Below, in pieces: positions 31,278 to 39,614 of a DNA stretch of 40,122 nt (position 1 is its first letter; every line of letters begins with the position of its first letter). Under the pieces are notes generated by a model, which searched no databases, was not told the origin of the DNA, and worked only from the letters and a program-made list of their open reading frames with translations. A program made the translations under genes and the position numbers. Origin of the DNA: an uncultured Clostridia bacterium (lineage in GTDB: Bacteria > Bacillota > Clostridia > Oscillospirales > Ruminococcaceae); NCBI GenBank assembly GCA_946545645.1, contig CAMNNQ010000095.1:1-40122 (forward strand), in the 5' to 3' direction.

Positions 31278-33650
31278 GTCATCGGACTCAAAGGCGCAGC
31301 TTCGGCAGTCGGCGAAGCAATAAAAAGCTCATATTATCTCGGACGTTTCGTTTCCCTCAAGGTCGATAAGGATATAGTTCTGCTGGATTCAAGACACGGA
31401 GCCGAGCTAGCAGGAAATATCCTGGAGCTCATTAAAGAGATAAAGACTTCATATCCCGAAAAGAAACTCTTTCTCTCCGCTGTACCGAAAAGCAAAAAGA
31501 AGATCGCCGCACTCTTGAAGAGCGAAGGCATCCGGGATGTATCTCTCGTAGACCCTTCTTCCCTTTCTATGTATTCACTTCTTTCTGAGGCAGGATATTT
31601 GATAACAGACACCTCATTCCCCATGCGCTATATCAAAAAGCGCGGCCAGAGGATACTCAACACCTGGCACGGGACTCCTCTGAAAGCGATGGGCGCCGAT
31701 GCCGCCGACAAAGGCATAGAGATCGGCAATATCCAGCGCAATCTGCTTATGAGCGATTATCTGCTCTTCCCCAACGAATATACAAAGAACAAAATGCTCA
31801 ATGCTTACTGTATCGATGGATTATACAAAGGCCGTCTGCTTATGGAAGGCTATCCGAGGAACAGTGTCCTGACGGACAGCATCAAAGCATCAAAGCTGAA
31901 AAAGAGCCTTGGGTTTGAAGGCAAAAAAGTTTATGTATATATGCCTACCTGGCGCGGCAAAGCCTGTGAAGCAGACGATATCGCAAAAGATCTCTCAAAG
32001 CTGGACAGAAAGCTCGGAGACAACGAGCTGCTGCTTATAAAGCTCCACCCTCTTTCTGCAAGTAATCTTGATCTCAGCAAATACAAGCATATCAAGAAGT
32101 TTTGCTTTACAGTTTCGCCCTATTCTGTCCTGGCATTCGCTGATGTGCTTATAACAGATTATTCCAGTGTAATGTTCGATTTTGCTGTAACAAAGCGGAA
32201 AACCGTTCTTTTCTGCAAGGACGAGAATGAATATAAGAACGAGCGCGGCCTTTATATGCCCCTATCGGAGCTCCCATTTCCAAAGGTATCGGACTGCGAT
32301 ACGCTTCTGAAAGAATTAAGGAGCCCGAAGAACTACGATGATACTGCATTTATTGACCGCTTCTGCCCTTACGAAAGGAAAGATTCTGCCAAAAGGATCA
32401 TCGCACAGTTCATCGGAGAAAAAAACATCTGCCGGGTCGAGCGCTGCTGTGACAGGTCAAAGGAGAATGTCCTTATCTACGGCGGGACTCTTGATGCAAA
32501 CGGCATCACTGCATCTCTGACCCGTATGCTGGGAGAGATAGATACCTCCAAGCGGCGGTATATCCTTACATTCCGGACTCCGGACGTTGCCGGGCATCCG
32601 GAAAAGCTGGCAGCTATACCAGACAGTGTGCGGATAATGCCGATGTGCACCAAGCTGCAATACACCGCCTTTGAAGCTCTGGCTATCGGTCTTTACTATA
32701 AGCTAGGCTATCTTCCGGCCCAGAGGATCATCGAGCAGCTCTGCCGCCGTGAGGCCTTCAGATTCTTTGGCAGCATTGATGTCTCTAAAACCGTGCAGTT
32801 TGAAGGCTACGGCAAGAATATGATCCATCTTTTCCGGATGTTTCCCCGCCCGCGTTCCATCTTTGTCCACAGCGATATGCAGCGCGAGCTGAGAGGAAAA
32901 AAGATCCAGCACAGAATGTCGCTGGAAAAAGCATACAAAAGCTACGATAATGTTGTCTGTGTTTCCGAAGACATCATCCCGCCTACAAAGACGATCGCAT
33001 GGGGTGACGAGCGTATAAAGGTCGTACACAACTGCATTGGCGCTGAAAACATCGTCGAGCGCGGGAACTGCGAGATCATTTTCGATGAAAGCACCGCTTC
33101 AAATATAAGCTGCGACAAACTCAAAGAGCTGCTGGCAGGAAATATGACTAAGCTCATTACCGTCGGGAGATTCTCTTACGAAAAGGGGCATGATCTGCTT
33201 ATCAGAGCCTTTGAACGCTTCGCACAAACACATCCCGATACTCTGCTGATAATAATCGGCGGCTACGGCGATCTCTATGAGGAAACCCTGAAAAGAGCCG
33301 AAAGCTCCGACTTCGCGGACAGGATCGTCATAATCAGGCAGATGTCCAACCCTATGCCTGTTGTAAAAGCCTGCGACCTTTTCATCCTAAGCTCCAGATA
33401 TGAGGCTCTGGGGATAAGTGCACTTGAAGCCGCTGCTCTGGGTGTTCCGGTCATCTCGACAGATATTCCCGGGCCGCGCGGTTTTTTGCAGGCCAACGGC
33501 GGATGGCTCGTCCCCCTCTCGGCAGAGGGCATTCTTTCCGGTATCGAAGCATTTTCTGAAGGTAAGATCAAGCCTATGAACGCAGATCTTATAAGCTATG
33601 ACAAAAATGCAGCCCGTGAATTTGAAGAGCTCATATCCGAAAACCAATAG
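31278..33650 (+). CDS. Fusion of CDP-glycerol glycerophosphotransferase and family 4 glycosyltransferase
   Basis: The product joins two enzymes. Residues about 1-385 form a TagF-like glycerophosphotransferase (DSRHGAELAGN near 37-47, NTWHGTPLKAMG, KLHPLS, LITDYSSVMFDF). Residues about 395-790 form a GT-B family 4 glycosyltransferase (VLIYGGTLDANG, VGRFSYEKGHDLLIRAF near 628, SSRYEALGISALEAAALGVPV). It could build repeat units containing both polyol-phosphate and sugar. The start is a problem: the conserved N-terminus is open from 31266, but no ATG, GTG or TTG occurs in frame before TTG 31515, which would remove about 79 residues. I give 31278, where GTC stands in place of a start codon, with a GAGGGGG ribosome site 5 bases upstream; ATC 31281 is an alternative. 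Confidence 0.8.
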   Translation, partial: VIGLKGAASAVGEAIKSSYYLGRFVSLKVDKDIVLLDSRHGAELAGNILELIKEIKTSYPEKKLFLSAVPKSKKKIAALLKSEGIRDVSLVDPSSLSMYSLLSEAGYLITDTSFPMRYIKKRGQRILNTWHGTPLKAMGADAADKGIEIGNIQRNLLMSDYLLFPNEYTKNKMLNAYCIDGLYKGRLLMEGYPRNSVLTDSIKASKLKKSLGFEGKKVYVYMPTWRGKACEADDIAKDLSKLDRKLGDNELLLIKLHPLSASNLDLSKYKHIKKFCFTVSPYSVLAFADVLITDYSSVMFDFAVTKRKTVLFCKDENEYKNERGLYMPLSELPFPKVSDCDTLLKELRSPKNYDDTAFIDRFCPYERKDSAKRIIAQFIGEKNICRVERCCDRSKENVLIYGGTLDANGITASLTRMLGEIDTSKRRYILTFRTPDVAGHPEKLAAIPDSVRIMPMCTKLQYTAFEALAIGLYYKLGYLPAQRIIEQLCRREAFRFFGSIDVSKTVQFEGYGKNMIHLFRMFPRPRSIFVHSDMQRELRGKKIQHRMSLEKAYKSYDNVVCVSEDIIPPTKTIAWGDERIKVVHNCIGAENIVERGNCEIIFDESTASNISCDKLKELLAGNMTKLITVGRFSYEKGHDLLIRAFERFAQTHPDTLLIIIGGYGDLYEETLKRAESSDFADRIVIIRQMSNPMPVVKACDLFILSSRYEALGISALEAAALGVPVISTDIPGPRGFLQANGGWLVPLSAEGILSGIEAFSEGKIKPMNADLISYDKNAAREFEELISENQ

Positions 33651-33665
33651 TGAAAGGCAAGACTT

Positions 33666-34448
33666 ATGAACAAATATATCGAAAACTATAAGCGATACCG
33701 CTTTCTTCTCCGGGAGCTTGTCAAAAAAGGGATCAAGCTCAAATATCGGAGATCATATCTAGGTATAATCTGGACTTTGCTGGAGCCTCTGCTGACAATG
33801 GCTGTCCTGACACTGGTATTCAGCGCGATGTACGGCAACAAAAACAGAGCCTTCCCGGTATATATCCTGACCGGACGTCTCTTCTACAGTGCATTTGCTC
33901 AGGGGACACGCTTCGCAATGAAATCTATACGCGCGAATGCAGGAATGATAAAAAAAGTTTACGTTCCGAAATACCTTTATCCTCTATCCAGCGTGATCTT
34001 CAACTATATCATATTCCTGATCTCTCTGATAGTGCTTGTCGCTGTCTCAATAATACTGGGAGTATATCCTTCCCTATGGACACTGACCGCTGTCATCCCG
34101 CTGACTATACTGTTCATGCTGACTCTTGGCATAGGTATGATACTCTCGACCTTCTCTGTATTCTTCCGGGATCTTGAATATCTCTGGGAAGTCGGGCTGA
34201 TGCTCATAATGTATACCTGTGCTATATTCTACGATGCCTCGATGCTGACAAAGACAAAAACAGACTGGATCCTCAAGATCAACCCTCTTTACGGGCTCAT
34301 TAAATGCTTCCGCGACAGCGTCTACGGCTCCTCTATGTTTGAAGAGCCATACTGGCTCTTGATGCCGCTCATTGCAAGCATCGTATCTCTGATACTCGGA
34401 TTCCTGCTCTTCAAGAAGAATCAGGACAAGTTCATTCTGCATATATGA
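33666..34448 (+). CDS. Polysaccharide/teichoic-acid ABC exporter permease (TagG/Wzm-like)
   Basis: The 260-residue integral membrane protein belongs to the ABC-2 permease family that moves lipid-linked polymers outward. It has an amphipathic N-terminus with the conserved LVKKGIKLKYRRSYLGIIWTLLEPL type opening (split here by its first helix), about six membrane segments, and the usual FRDLEYLWEVGL loop in the middle. Length matches TagG/Wzm proteins. It starts 16 bases after the fusion enzyme and is followed after 13 bases by its ATPase, so synthesis and export genes form one operon. Confidence 0.92.
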   Translation: MNKYIENYKRYRFLLRELVKKGIKLKYRRSYLGIIWTLLEPLLTMAVLTLVFSAMYGNKNRAFPVYILTGRLFYSAFAQGTRFAMKSIRANAGMIKKVYVPKYLYPLSSVIFNYIIFLISLIVLVAVSIILGVYPSLWTLTAVIPLTILFMLTLGIGMILSTFSVFFRDLEYLWEVGLMLIMYTCAIFYDASMLTKTKTDWILKINPLYGLIKCFRDSVYGSSMFEEPYWLLMPLIASIVSLILGFLLFKKNQDKFILHI

Positions 34449-34461
34449 AAGGAAATACTCT

Positions 34462-35199
34462 ATGCCTAACTACGCAATAGAAGTCAAAGATATCTCGATG
34501 AAATTCAATCTGAGCCAGGAAAAGCTGGACAGTCTCAAAGAGTATATGATCAAATTCATAAAACGGCAGATCAAGTATAATGAATTCTGGGCACTTAAAA
34601 ATATCAGCTTCAAAGTCGAAAAGGGCGACAGGCTCGGCATTCTCGGCCTTAACGGCGCCGGGAAGAGTACTCTGCTTAAGGTCATCGCAGGTGTGTTCAA
34701 GCCGACAGAAGGCTCTGTCATACGACATGGCAGGATAGTCCCTCTGCTGGAGCTTGGAGCGGGCTTCGACCCGCAGTATACCGGTAAGGAAAACATCTAC
34801 CTTTACAGCTCAGTACTTGGTTATTCAAAGCAGTTCGTAAACGAAAAATATGATGAGATCGTTGAATTCTCCGAACTGAAGGAATTTATAGATGTACCGC
34901 TGAAAAACTACTCCTCCGGTATGAGATCGCGTCTTGGTTTCTCGATTGCAACGCTTGTTGAACCGGAGATACTTATCCTCGATGAAGTCCTATCCGTCGG
35001 AGACGCTAAGTTCCGGAAGAAGTCAGAGAACAAGATAATGAGTATGTTCGATTCCGGTGTAACAGTACTTTTTGTATCCCACTCCATCGAGCAAGTAAAA
35101 CGCCTCTGCAACAAAGCGATAATCCTCGACCACGGCAAACTGATCGCTCAGGGCAATATAGACGAAGTTGCAGCACAGTATGAAGAGATGACAAAGTAA
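34462..35199 (+). CDS. Polysaccharide/teichoic-acid ABC exporter ATPase (TagH/Wzt-like)
   Basis: The 245-residue cytosolic ATPase powers the permease encoded just upstream. It contains Walker A GLNGAGKST (62-70), the exporter-type LLELGAGFDPQYTGKENIYL region (95-114), signature YSSGM (150-154), Walker B ILILDE (170-175) and the switch histidine in FVSHS. There is no C-terminal carbohydrate-binding domain of the long Wzt type, so recognition of the polymer end must lie elsewhere, as in short TagH-like ATPases. It is the last gene before a strong terminator. Confidence 0.93.
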   Translation: MPNYAIEVKDISMKFNLSQEKLDSLKEYMIKFIKRQIKYNEFWALKNISFKVEKGDRLGILGLNGAGKSTLLKVIAGVFKPTEGSVIRHGRIVPLLELGAGFDPQYTGKENIYLYSSVLGYSKQFVNEKYDEIVEFSELKEFIDVPLKNYSSGMRSRLGFSIATLVEPEILILDEVLSVGDAKFRKKSENKIMSMFDSGVTVLFVSHSIEQVKRLCNKAIILDHGKLIAQGNIDEVAAQYEEMTK

Positions 35200-35271
35200 G
35201 ATCATGACAGTCGCAGGAGCCTTGACCGCTGCTCTGGAACTGAGCTAAAAACCGTATACATAATCAGATAC

Positions 35272-35319
35272 AAGCAAAAGCCGTATATCCTCTTCGGAGA
35301 GGATATACGGCTTTTGCTT
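35272..35319. terminator. 22-bp bidirectional terminator after the polymer operon
   Basis: A perfect 22-bp stem (35272-35293 with 35298-35319) and a TCGG loop separate the exporter ATPase gene from the convergent rluB gene. Flanking A-rich and T-rich bases allow it to act in both directions. Confidence 0.9.
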
Positions 35320-35358
35320 CTTCGCTGCTAAAAAACAGCGCAATTTATTCACAAAGCT

Positions 35359-36084
35359 CTATTTTTGCATTGCATTTCTCAAAGCTCTCAATTCATCCTG
35401 CTTCAACTCACGGTATTCCCCCGGCTGGAGCATTCCGAGCTTCAGCGGGCCTACGGCTGTTCGTTTAAGCCTTGCGACCTCAAGACCGACTGCCTCGCAC
35501 ATTTTTCTGATCTGGCGATTGCGGCCTTCGTGGATAGTTATCTGAAGCACTACTCTTCCGGGCTGCTTGTCAAGGACGATTACATTTGCCGGAGCGGTCA
35601 TCCTGCCGTCGATCTCGATCCCGCTGGAAAGGGAGACAAGCTGATCATCGTTGATATCCGGACGTACTGTGACACGGTAGGTCTTGGAGATATGCTTAGA
35701 AGGATGCATTATATCGTTGGCAAAAGCGCCGTCATTCGTGAAAAGCAGCAAGCCCTCAGAATTGCGGTCAAGCCTTCCTATGGGGTATACTCTGTCCGGA
35801 AGGTCTTTCAGCAGCTCGCAAACATTCTTTCTGTCGAGCTCATCACTCATAGTCGTTACATAACCGCGAGGCTTATGCATCATAATATAATAAAGCCTGC
35901 GCTTTTTGACCTGTTTAATGGGCTCGCCGTCGATAGTGATAAGATCGGTCGGCAGAGCTTTGTCACCCAGCTTGCAAGCTCTGCCTCCTACCTTGACTCT
36001 TCCCTGAGAGATGAACTCCTCGGCCTTCCGGCGCGAGCAGGCACCGCTCTCGGATATGAGCTTTTGTATGCGCACCTTCTCCAA
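35359..36084 (-). CDS. rluB: rRNA pseudouridine synthase (RluB/RsuA family)
   Basis: The enzyme isomerises a specific uridine of ribosomal RNA to pseudouridine. The product has an N-terminal S4 RNA-binding domain (about 4-60, starting VRIQKLISESG and SRRKAEEFI) and the RsuA-type catalytic domain with GRLDRNSEGLLLF, whose aspartate is the nucleophile (about Asp106). The ending IHEGRNRQIRKMCEAVG is typical of the family. I prefer TTG 36084 as the start (241 residues): the GGAGG is 7 bases from it but almost touches the ATG two codons earlier at 36090. It is the last gene of the scpB-dac-rluB run, a conserved order in Firmicutes. Confidence 0.92.
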   Translation of the reverse strand: MEKVRIQKLISESGACSRRKAEEFISQGRVKVGGRACKLGDKALPTDLITIDGEPIKQVKKRRLYYIMMHKPRGYVTTMSDELDRKNVCELLKDLPDRVYPIGRLDRNSEGLLLFTNDGAFANDIMHPSKHISKTYRVTVRPDINDDQLVSLSSGIEIDGRMTAPANVIVLDKQPGRVVLQITIHEGRNRQIRKMCEAVGLEVARLKRTAVGPLKLGMLQPGEYRELKQDELRALRNAMQK

Positions 36085-36118
36085 AGTCATCCCTCCATGA
36101 TGTCAGTTATACAGAGAT

Positions 36119-37195
36119 CTAAGCTGCTTTGATCGAAAGCCTGGCTACGAGCCTGCCATCGAGATAATATCTTGTGGTGCCGACCGTCTCTCCGGAAGAT
36201 ACAGGAAGATACAGGAACGGTTTAATGAGCGTTACCCTTTTGAGTCTGGCGGCGGCGGATGCAGGAAGCCTGATCTTCCCACATTCAGCCTCGCTAATGA
36301 CATCCTCTCCGCAGACAGCAGCTATTTTATAGCCTGTCAGCTCCGGAGTAAGCTCTATATCGCGTATCAGCTTGAAACAGGAATCATAGAGTGCAGAATG
36401 ATCCGCCCAATCGTTCCGGTCGTTGAGCGTAACACAGATAAGCTCGCTTCCGTTCCGGCTGCAAGCTGAAACGAGACATCTTCCCGCCTTATCTGTAAAG
36501 CCAGTCTTGACTCCGAAAACGCCTTCGCAGCTTGAAAGCAGCTTATTGGTATTTTTCAGCCAATGTTTTGCGGGAGGATCACCGAAATCGACCTGGGCGT
36601 TTTTCTTGCCGCAGATCTCTCTGAAATCGGGATCCTGTAGGGCAGCTCTTGTGAGCTTTGCCATATCCAGAGCTGAAGAATAGTGCTCGTCGGTATCATC
36701 ATCCAGCCCGGAGGGCGTAACGAAATGTGTGTCCTCCAGCCCCAACTCGGCTGCGCAGTCGTTCATCATATCAGCAAAGCCTTCAATACTCCCGGCAATA
36801 CGCATAGCTGCGGCATTTGCGGCATCATTCCCGCTGGGGAGCAGCATACCGTATGCAAGAGTGCGCAGAGTCACCGTATCACCCTCCGAAAGCCCCATAG
36901 AGGAGCCTTCTGTCCCGACAGCAGAGCTGTCAACAGTGAACGGATCGTCAAGCCCCTCACCTTTCAGGACAAGCAGAGCTGACATGATCTTAGTCGTGCT
37001 GGCCATAGGGAGACGCTGTTTTTCATTTTTTGCATAAAGGACATCGCCCGAGAGCGCATCGATCACTACACAGGCTTTGGCTGATACACCGTTCTCTGAG
37101 ACAAAAGCCTGGGCTGAACCCTCAGAGACAGAAGAAACAGGGAAAATTGCGGCGAGCGAAAGGATGCCGGCCGCAATAACAGAAATCAAACTCAT
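36119..37195 (-). CDS. Serine-type D-alanyl-D-alanine carboxypeptidase (peptidase S11)
   Basis: This penicillin-binding protein removes the terminal D-alanine of peptidoglycan stem peptides outside the membrane. The 358-residue product has a signal peptide (about 1-29), the catalytic SxxK as STTK (Ser66-Lys69), SGN (121-123) and KTG (230-232), in normal spacing. A C-terminal beta domain (about 280-358) follows. It most resembles DacB/DacF types. In this operon position, between the chromosome-segregation genes and rluB, Bacillus subtilis has dacB with spmA-spmB; the latter two are absent here. A GAGGTGG ribosome site precedes ATG 37195. Confidence 0.93.
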   Translation of the reverse strand: MSLISVIAAGILSLAAIFPVSSVSEGSAQAFVSENGVSAKACVVIDALSGDVLYAKNEKQRLPMASTTKIMSALLVLKGEGLDDPFTVDSSAVGTEGSSMGLSEGDTVTLRTLAYGMLLPSGNDAANAAAMRIAGSIEGFADMMNDCAAELGLEDTHFVTPSGLDDDTDEHYSSALDMAKLTRAALQDPDFREICGKKNAQVDFGDPPAKHWLKNTNKLLSSCEGVFGVKTGFTDKAGRCLVSACSRNGSELICVTLNDRNDWADHSALYDSCFKLIRDIELTPELTGYKIAAVCGEDVISEAECGKIRLPASAAARLKRVTLIKPFLYLPVSSGETVGTTRYYLDGRLVARLSIKAA

Positions 37196-37264
37196 TCTGA
37201 GCCACCTCGCAGGTATTTTTATATACCTAGCATACGCAGCTCTGTGGTCATGATACGAGGAAGA

Positions 37265-37678
37265 TCATTCCTCTTCGGAATCGACCTCGAAATCCTTTTC
37301 CTTCTTCTTGCCTGTCTTTTTGTCAATGAGATCAACGATCTTATCAACGACCTCAGGCACGACATTGGCGATAGCGTTCTGATAATTAGTATTAGTAGTC
37401 ATCTGGAGCAGCTTAGTTTCACCCTCGCGGCAAACGATGAAAGCCATCGGCTGCACGGTAACGCCTGCACCGGAGCCGCCGCCGAACTGGCCGCCGGCCT
37501 TGGTCGGGAGATCGCTTCCGCCGGAAGCAAAGCCCATAGATACCTTGGAGATCGGGATAATAGTAGTACCGTCAGCAGTAACGATCGGCTTGCCGACTAC
37601 GGTTTCGCACTCTGTCAGCTCCTTGATCTTCTCCATAGCTGTTTTGACCAACTGCTCCAACTTGGTGTTTTCGCTCAT
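37265..37678 (-). CDS. ytfJ: GerW/YtfJ-family protein
   Basis: The 137-residue product belongs to the YtfJ (GerW) family, linked to spore germination in Bacillus but also kept in many bacteria not known to sporulate. It shows the conserved VVGKPIVTADGTTIIPISKVSMGF-type core (about 27-50), a glycine-rich GGQFGGGSGAG loop (62-72), and VTVQPMAFIV. The C-terminal 20 residues are Lys/Glu-rich. AAAGGAT precedes the ATG. It is near a DUF2953 gene, a pairing also seen as ytfI-ytfJ in Bacillus. Confidence 0.92.
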   Translation of the reverse strand: MSENTKLEQLVKTAMEKIKELTECETVVGKPIVTADGTTIIPISKVSMGFASGGSDLPTKAGGQFGGGSGAGVTVQPMAFIVCREGETKLLQMTTNTNYQNAIANVVPEVVDKIVDLIDKKTGKKKEKDFEVDSEEE

Positions 37679-37758
37679 AATTATCTATCCTTTCTTGAAT
37701 GCCGTATACTTGCCGCACCAAGGCTCAGACCGTACAGTGCGGAAATATATCGAGCAAA

Positions 37759-38052
37759 TTATTCCAAATATCCGCCGTTCTCACGGTCTACCGTAACTGC
37801 CCCGAAAGGAGCCACTATAAGCTGCCCGACAGTGCTCTCTGCACTGAACTTATTAGCCATACTGCCGTTTTTTCTCTTCTGCTTCATGAGCAGACATAGC
37901 CCCAGGAATACTGAGAGAACGATAAAAGGCGTCGTCGATACAGAGATATCTATCTTTTTATCGCCGTTCCTGATCTTCAGGGAAAAGATCTTGCAGGCCT
38001 TTTTCCTGCTCTTCTTTTTCGTCTTTTTACAGCATTTATTTTCGTCGCACAT
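37759..38052 (-). CDS. Small cysteine/lysine-rich one-pass membrane protein
   Basis: I do not recognise a family for this 97-residue product. It begins with a Cys/Lys-rich stretch (about 1-20, four cysteines), then a short beta-like segment, one membrane helix (about 41-56), and a soluble end with a TVGQLIVAPFGAVTVDREN stretch. A clear AAGGGGT ribosome site lies before ATG 38052, and the gene sits between DUF2953 and ytfJ on the same strand, 22 bases after the former, so it is probably real. It may work with its neighbours at the membrane; that is inference. Confidence 0.65.
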   Translation of the reverse strand: MCDENKCCKKTKKKSRKKACKIFSLKIRNGDKKIDISVSTTPFIVLSVFLGLCLLMKQKRKNGSMANKFSAESTVGQLIVAPFGAVTVDRENGGYLE

Positions 38053-38074
38053 TATATTTACCCCTTATTCTTAT

Positions 38075-39016
38075 TCATGCCGCTGCAGCGTTAGCTTTAG
38101 CAGCTTTCTTTTTCTTTCGTCTCTCCCGTAGGAAGATGATAAGGAAATTGACTCCTGCGCAGAAAGCGATAGCTATCATAGTTGAAGGACGCACTCTTAC
38201 GGTCAGCCTGGCTGAACCGTCCAGCTTATTCTCGCAGAAATGGCACCTTACCTCTGCCTGCTTGACCTTCAGCGTAAAGATCATCCCGATCTTTGAAAGG
38301 ATGCTGAACATCGCTCTCTGTGCGATGCCGTAATAGATAGCGGCTTCGTGAGCATCAAATCTTCCGACATCAGCCTGAAGATCAACATCCTGGAAGCGGA
38401 CAGCCTTGCAGAATTTCTTGACTGTTTTCCACCCCAGCGGGATATAAGGCTTTACCATTGCGATCTTCGATTTGATAGCAGCGATCTTTCCGGGACCTTT
38501 TTCTTTCTTTTCTTTTTTATCCTTTTCTTTGCCCTCCGGCTTTTCATCAGGCTTGTCCGCATCTTCTCCTTCTGCCGGTTTTTCCTCAGAAGGACTCGTT
38601 TCCTCGCCTGTATCTGTATCAGAATCTTCCTCTTCCTGCTTTTCGGAAGATTCGGTTGTCTCCGAAAGCTCTGTTATAACGATATCGTCATCGTCATCAA
38701 TATCAGGCGGGAGCCCAAGATCTTCGGCAAGCAACTGATCGAAATCCTCGGAAGAGATTTCCTCAGAGGGATGCGTCTCTTTCTTTTTGCCTCTGGGGTA
38801 AAGAGTAAGGAAAAGCCATTTTGCGCTGATATCGATACCCTCAGATCGGCTTGCGCTCAAACGCAGCGTAACAGAAAAATGCAGCAGAACGATTATAAGG
38901 ATCAGCAGACCAAGCATAGTCCACCAGAATATCCCCAGCCAGATCAGACCTGCTATTACCGCGATAACAGCCAGAATAATACCGATCAGCTTCAGCTTTC
39001 GTTTAATGGCTCTCAC
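38075..39016 (-). CDS. DUF2953-domain membrane protein
   Basis: The 313-residue product has two N-terminal membrane segments in close succession (about 8-27 and 31-48), then a long low-complexity insertion (about 80-175) that is first Asp/Glu/Ser-rich and then Lys/Glu-rich. The conserved DUF2953 part (about 180-290) includes a DLQADVGRFDAHEAAIYYG-like region, and a C-terminal membrane segment and a Lys/Ala tail end the protein. Function is unknown; DUF2953 (YtfI) is regularly encoded next to ytfJ. The start is read as GTG 39016, which is almost touching the GGGG before it, so the true start may differ by a few codons. Confidence 0.85.
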   Translation of the reverse strand: MRAIKRKLKLIGIILAVIAVIAGLIWLGIFWWTMLGLLILIIVLLHFSVTLRLSASRSEGIDISAKWLFLTLYPRGKKKETHPSEEISSEDFDQLLAEDLGLPPDIDDDDDIVITELSETTESSEKQEEEDSDTDTGEETSPSEEKPAEGEDADKPDEKPEGKEKDKKEKKEKGPGKIAAIKSKIAMVKPYIPLGWKTVKKFCKAVRFQDVDLQADVGRFDAHEAAIYYGIAQRAMFSILSKIGMIFTLKVKQAEVRCHFCENKLDGSARLTVRVRPSTMIAIAFCAGVNFLIIFLRERRKKKKAAKANAAAA

Positions 39017-39040
39017 CCCCGTTTCGCTGCATAAAACAGC

Positions 39041-39613
39041 TTATTCCTCAGAAAGCTGTCCGCTCTCCTCGGCCAGAACTTCGTCTATGGTTATCTGCTC
39101 CGCCTGTTCCGGTATAGGCGGCAGCTCTGAGATACTTGATATTTTAAAGGAACGCAGAAACGCATCCGTTGTCTTGTAGGCTATCGGTCTGCCGGGGAGC
39201 TCCAGCCTCCCTGCTTCGCAAAGCAGCCCTTTCTCAACCAGAGAATTAACTGTCGAGGATGAATCGACTCCTCTGATATGCTCCACAAAGCTCTTTGTTA
39301 CAGGCTGGTTATAAGCGCAGATAGCCAGCACTTCCATAGCGGCTGCCGAAAGAGCCGTATTCTTTTTGATCTCAAAGGCCTGCTTGATATTCTCTGCAAA
39401 TTTCTGCTTTGTGGCAAGCTGATAGCAATCCTCAAGATGAAGCAGCTCTATCCCGCAATCCTCGCAGGAATATCTCTTCTCCAGAACAGCTATGACCTCG
39501 CCCAGCTCAACAGGCTCAATACCCGCGGCAAGCGCAAGCCTTCCGCCTTCGATAGGTTCACCGCCGGCAAAGAGGATAGCCTCAACAACGGCAGTTATTT
39601 CGTTTATATCCAT
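39041..39613 (-). CDS. scpB: Segregation and condensation protein B
   Basis: ScpB is the winged-helix dimer that binds ScpA and regulates the SMC complex during chromosome condensation and partition. The 190-residue product has the typical VVEAILFAGGEPI opening (9-21), the middle LSAAAMEVLAICAYNQPVTKSFVEHIRGVDSS-type region, and the late GLLCEAGRLELPGRPIAYKTTDAFLRSF segment. Length is normal. It is expected to follow scpA, which is not recognisable in the window; a different reading frame ends one base before its start. Confidence 0.94.
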   Translation of the reverse strand: MDINEITAVVEAILFAGGEPIEGGRLALAAGIEPVELGEVIAVLEKRYSCEDCGIELLHLEDCYQLATKQKFAENIKQAFEIKKNTALSAAAMEVLAICAYNQPVTKSFVEHIRGVDSSSTVNSLVEKGLLCEAGRLELPGRPIAYKTTDAFLRSFKISSISELPPIPEQAEQITIDEVLAEESGQLSEE

Positions 39614-39614
39614 T

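Noticed and set aside
38348-39034. 228-codon open frame on the plus strand, Phe/Leu/Arg-rich
   Set aside because: It mirrors the Lys/Glu-rich low-complexity part of the DUF2953 gene and is not a membrane protein gene.
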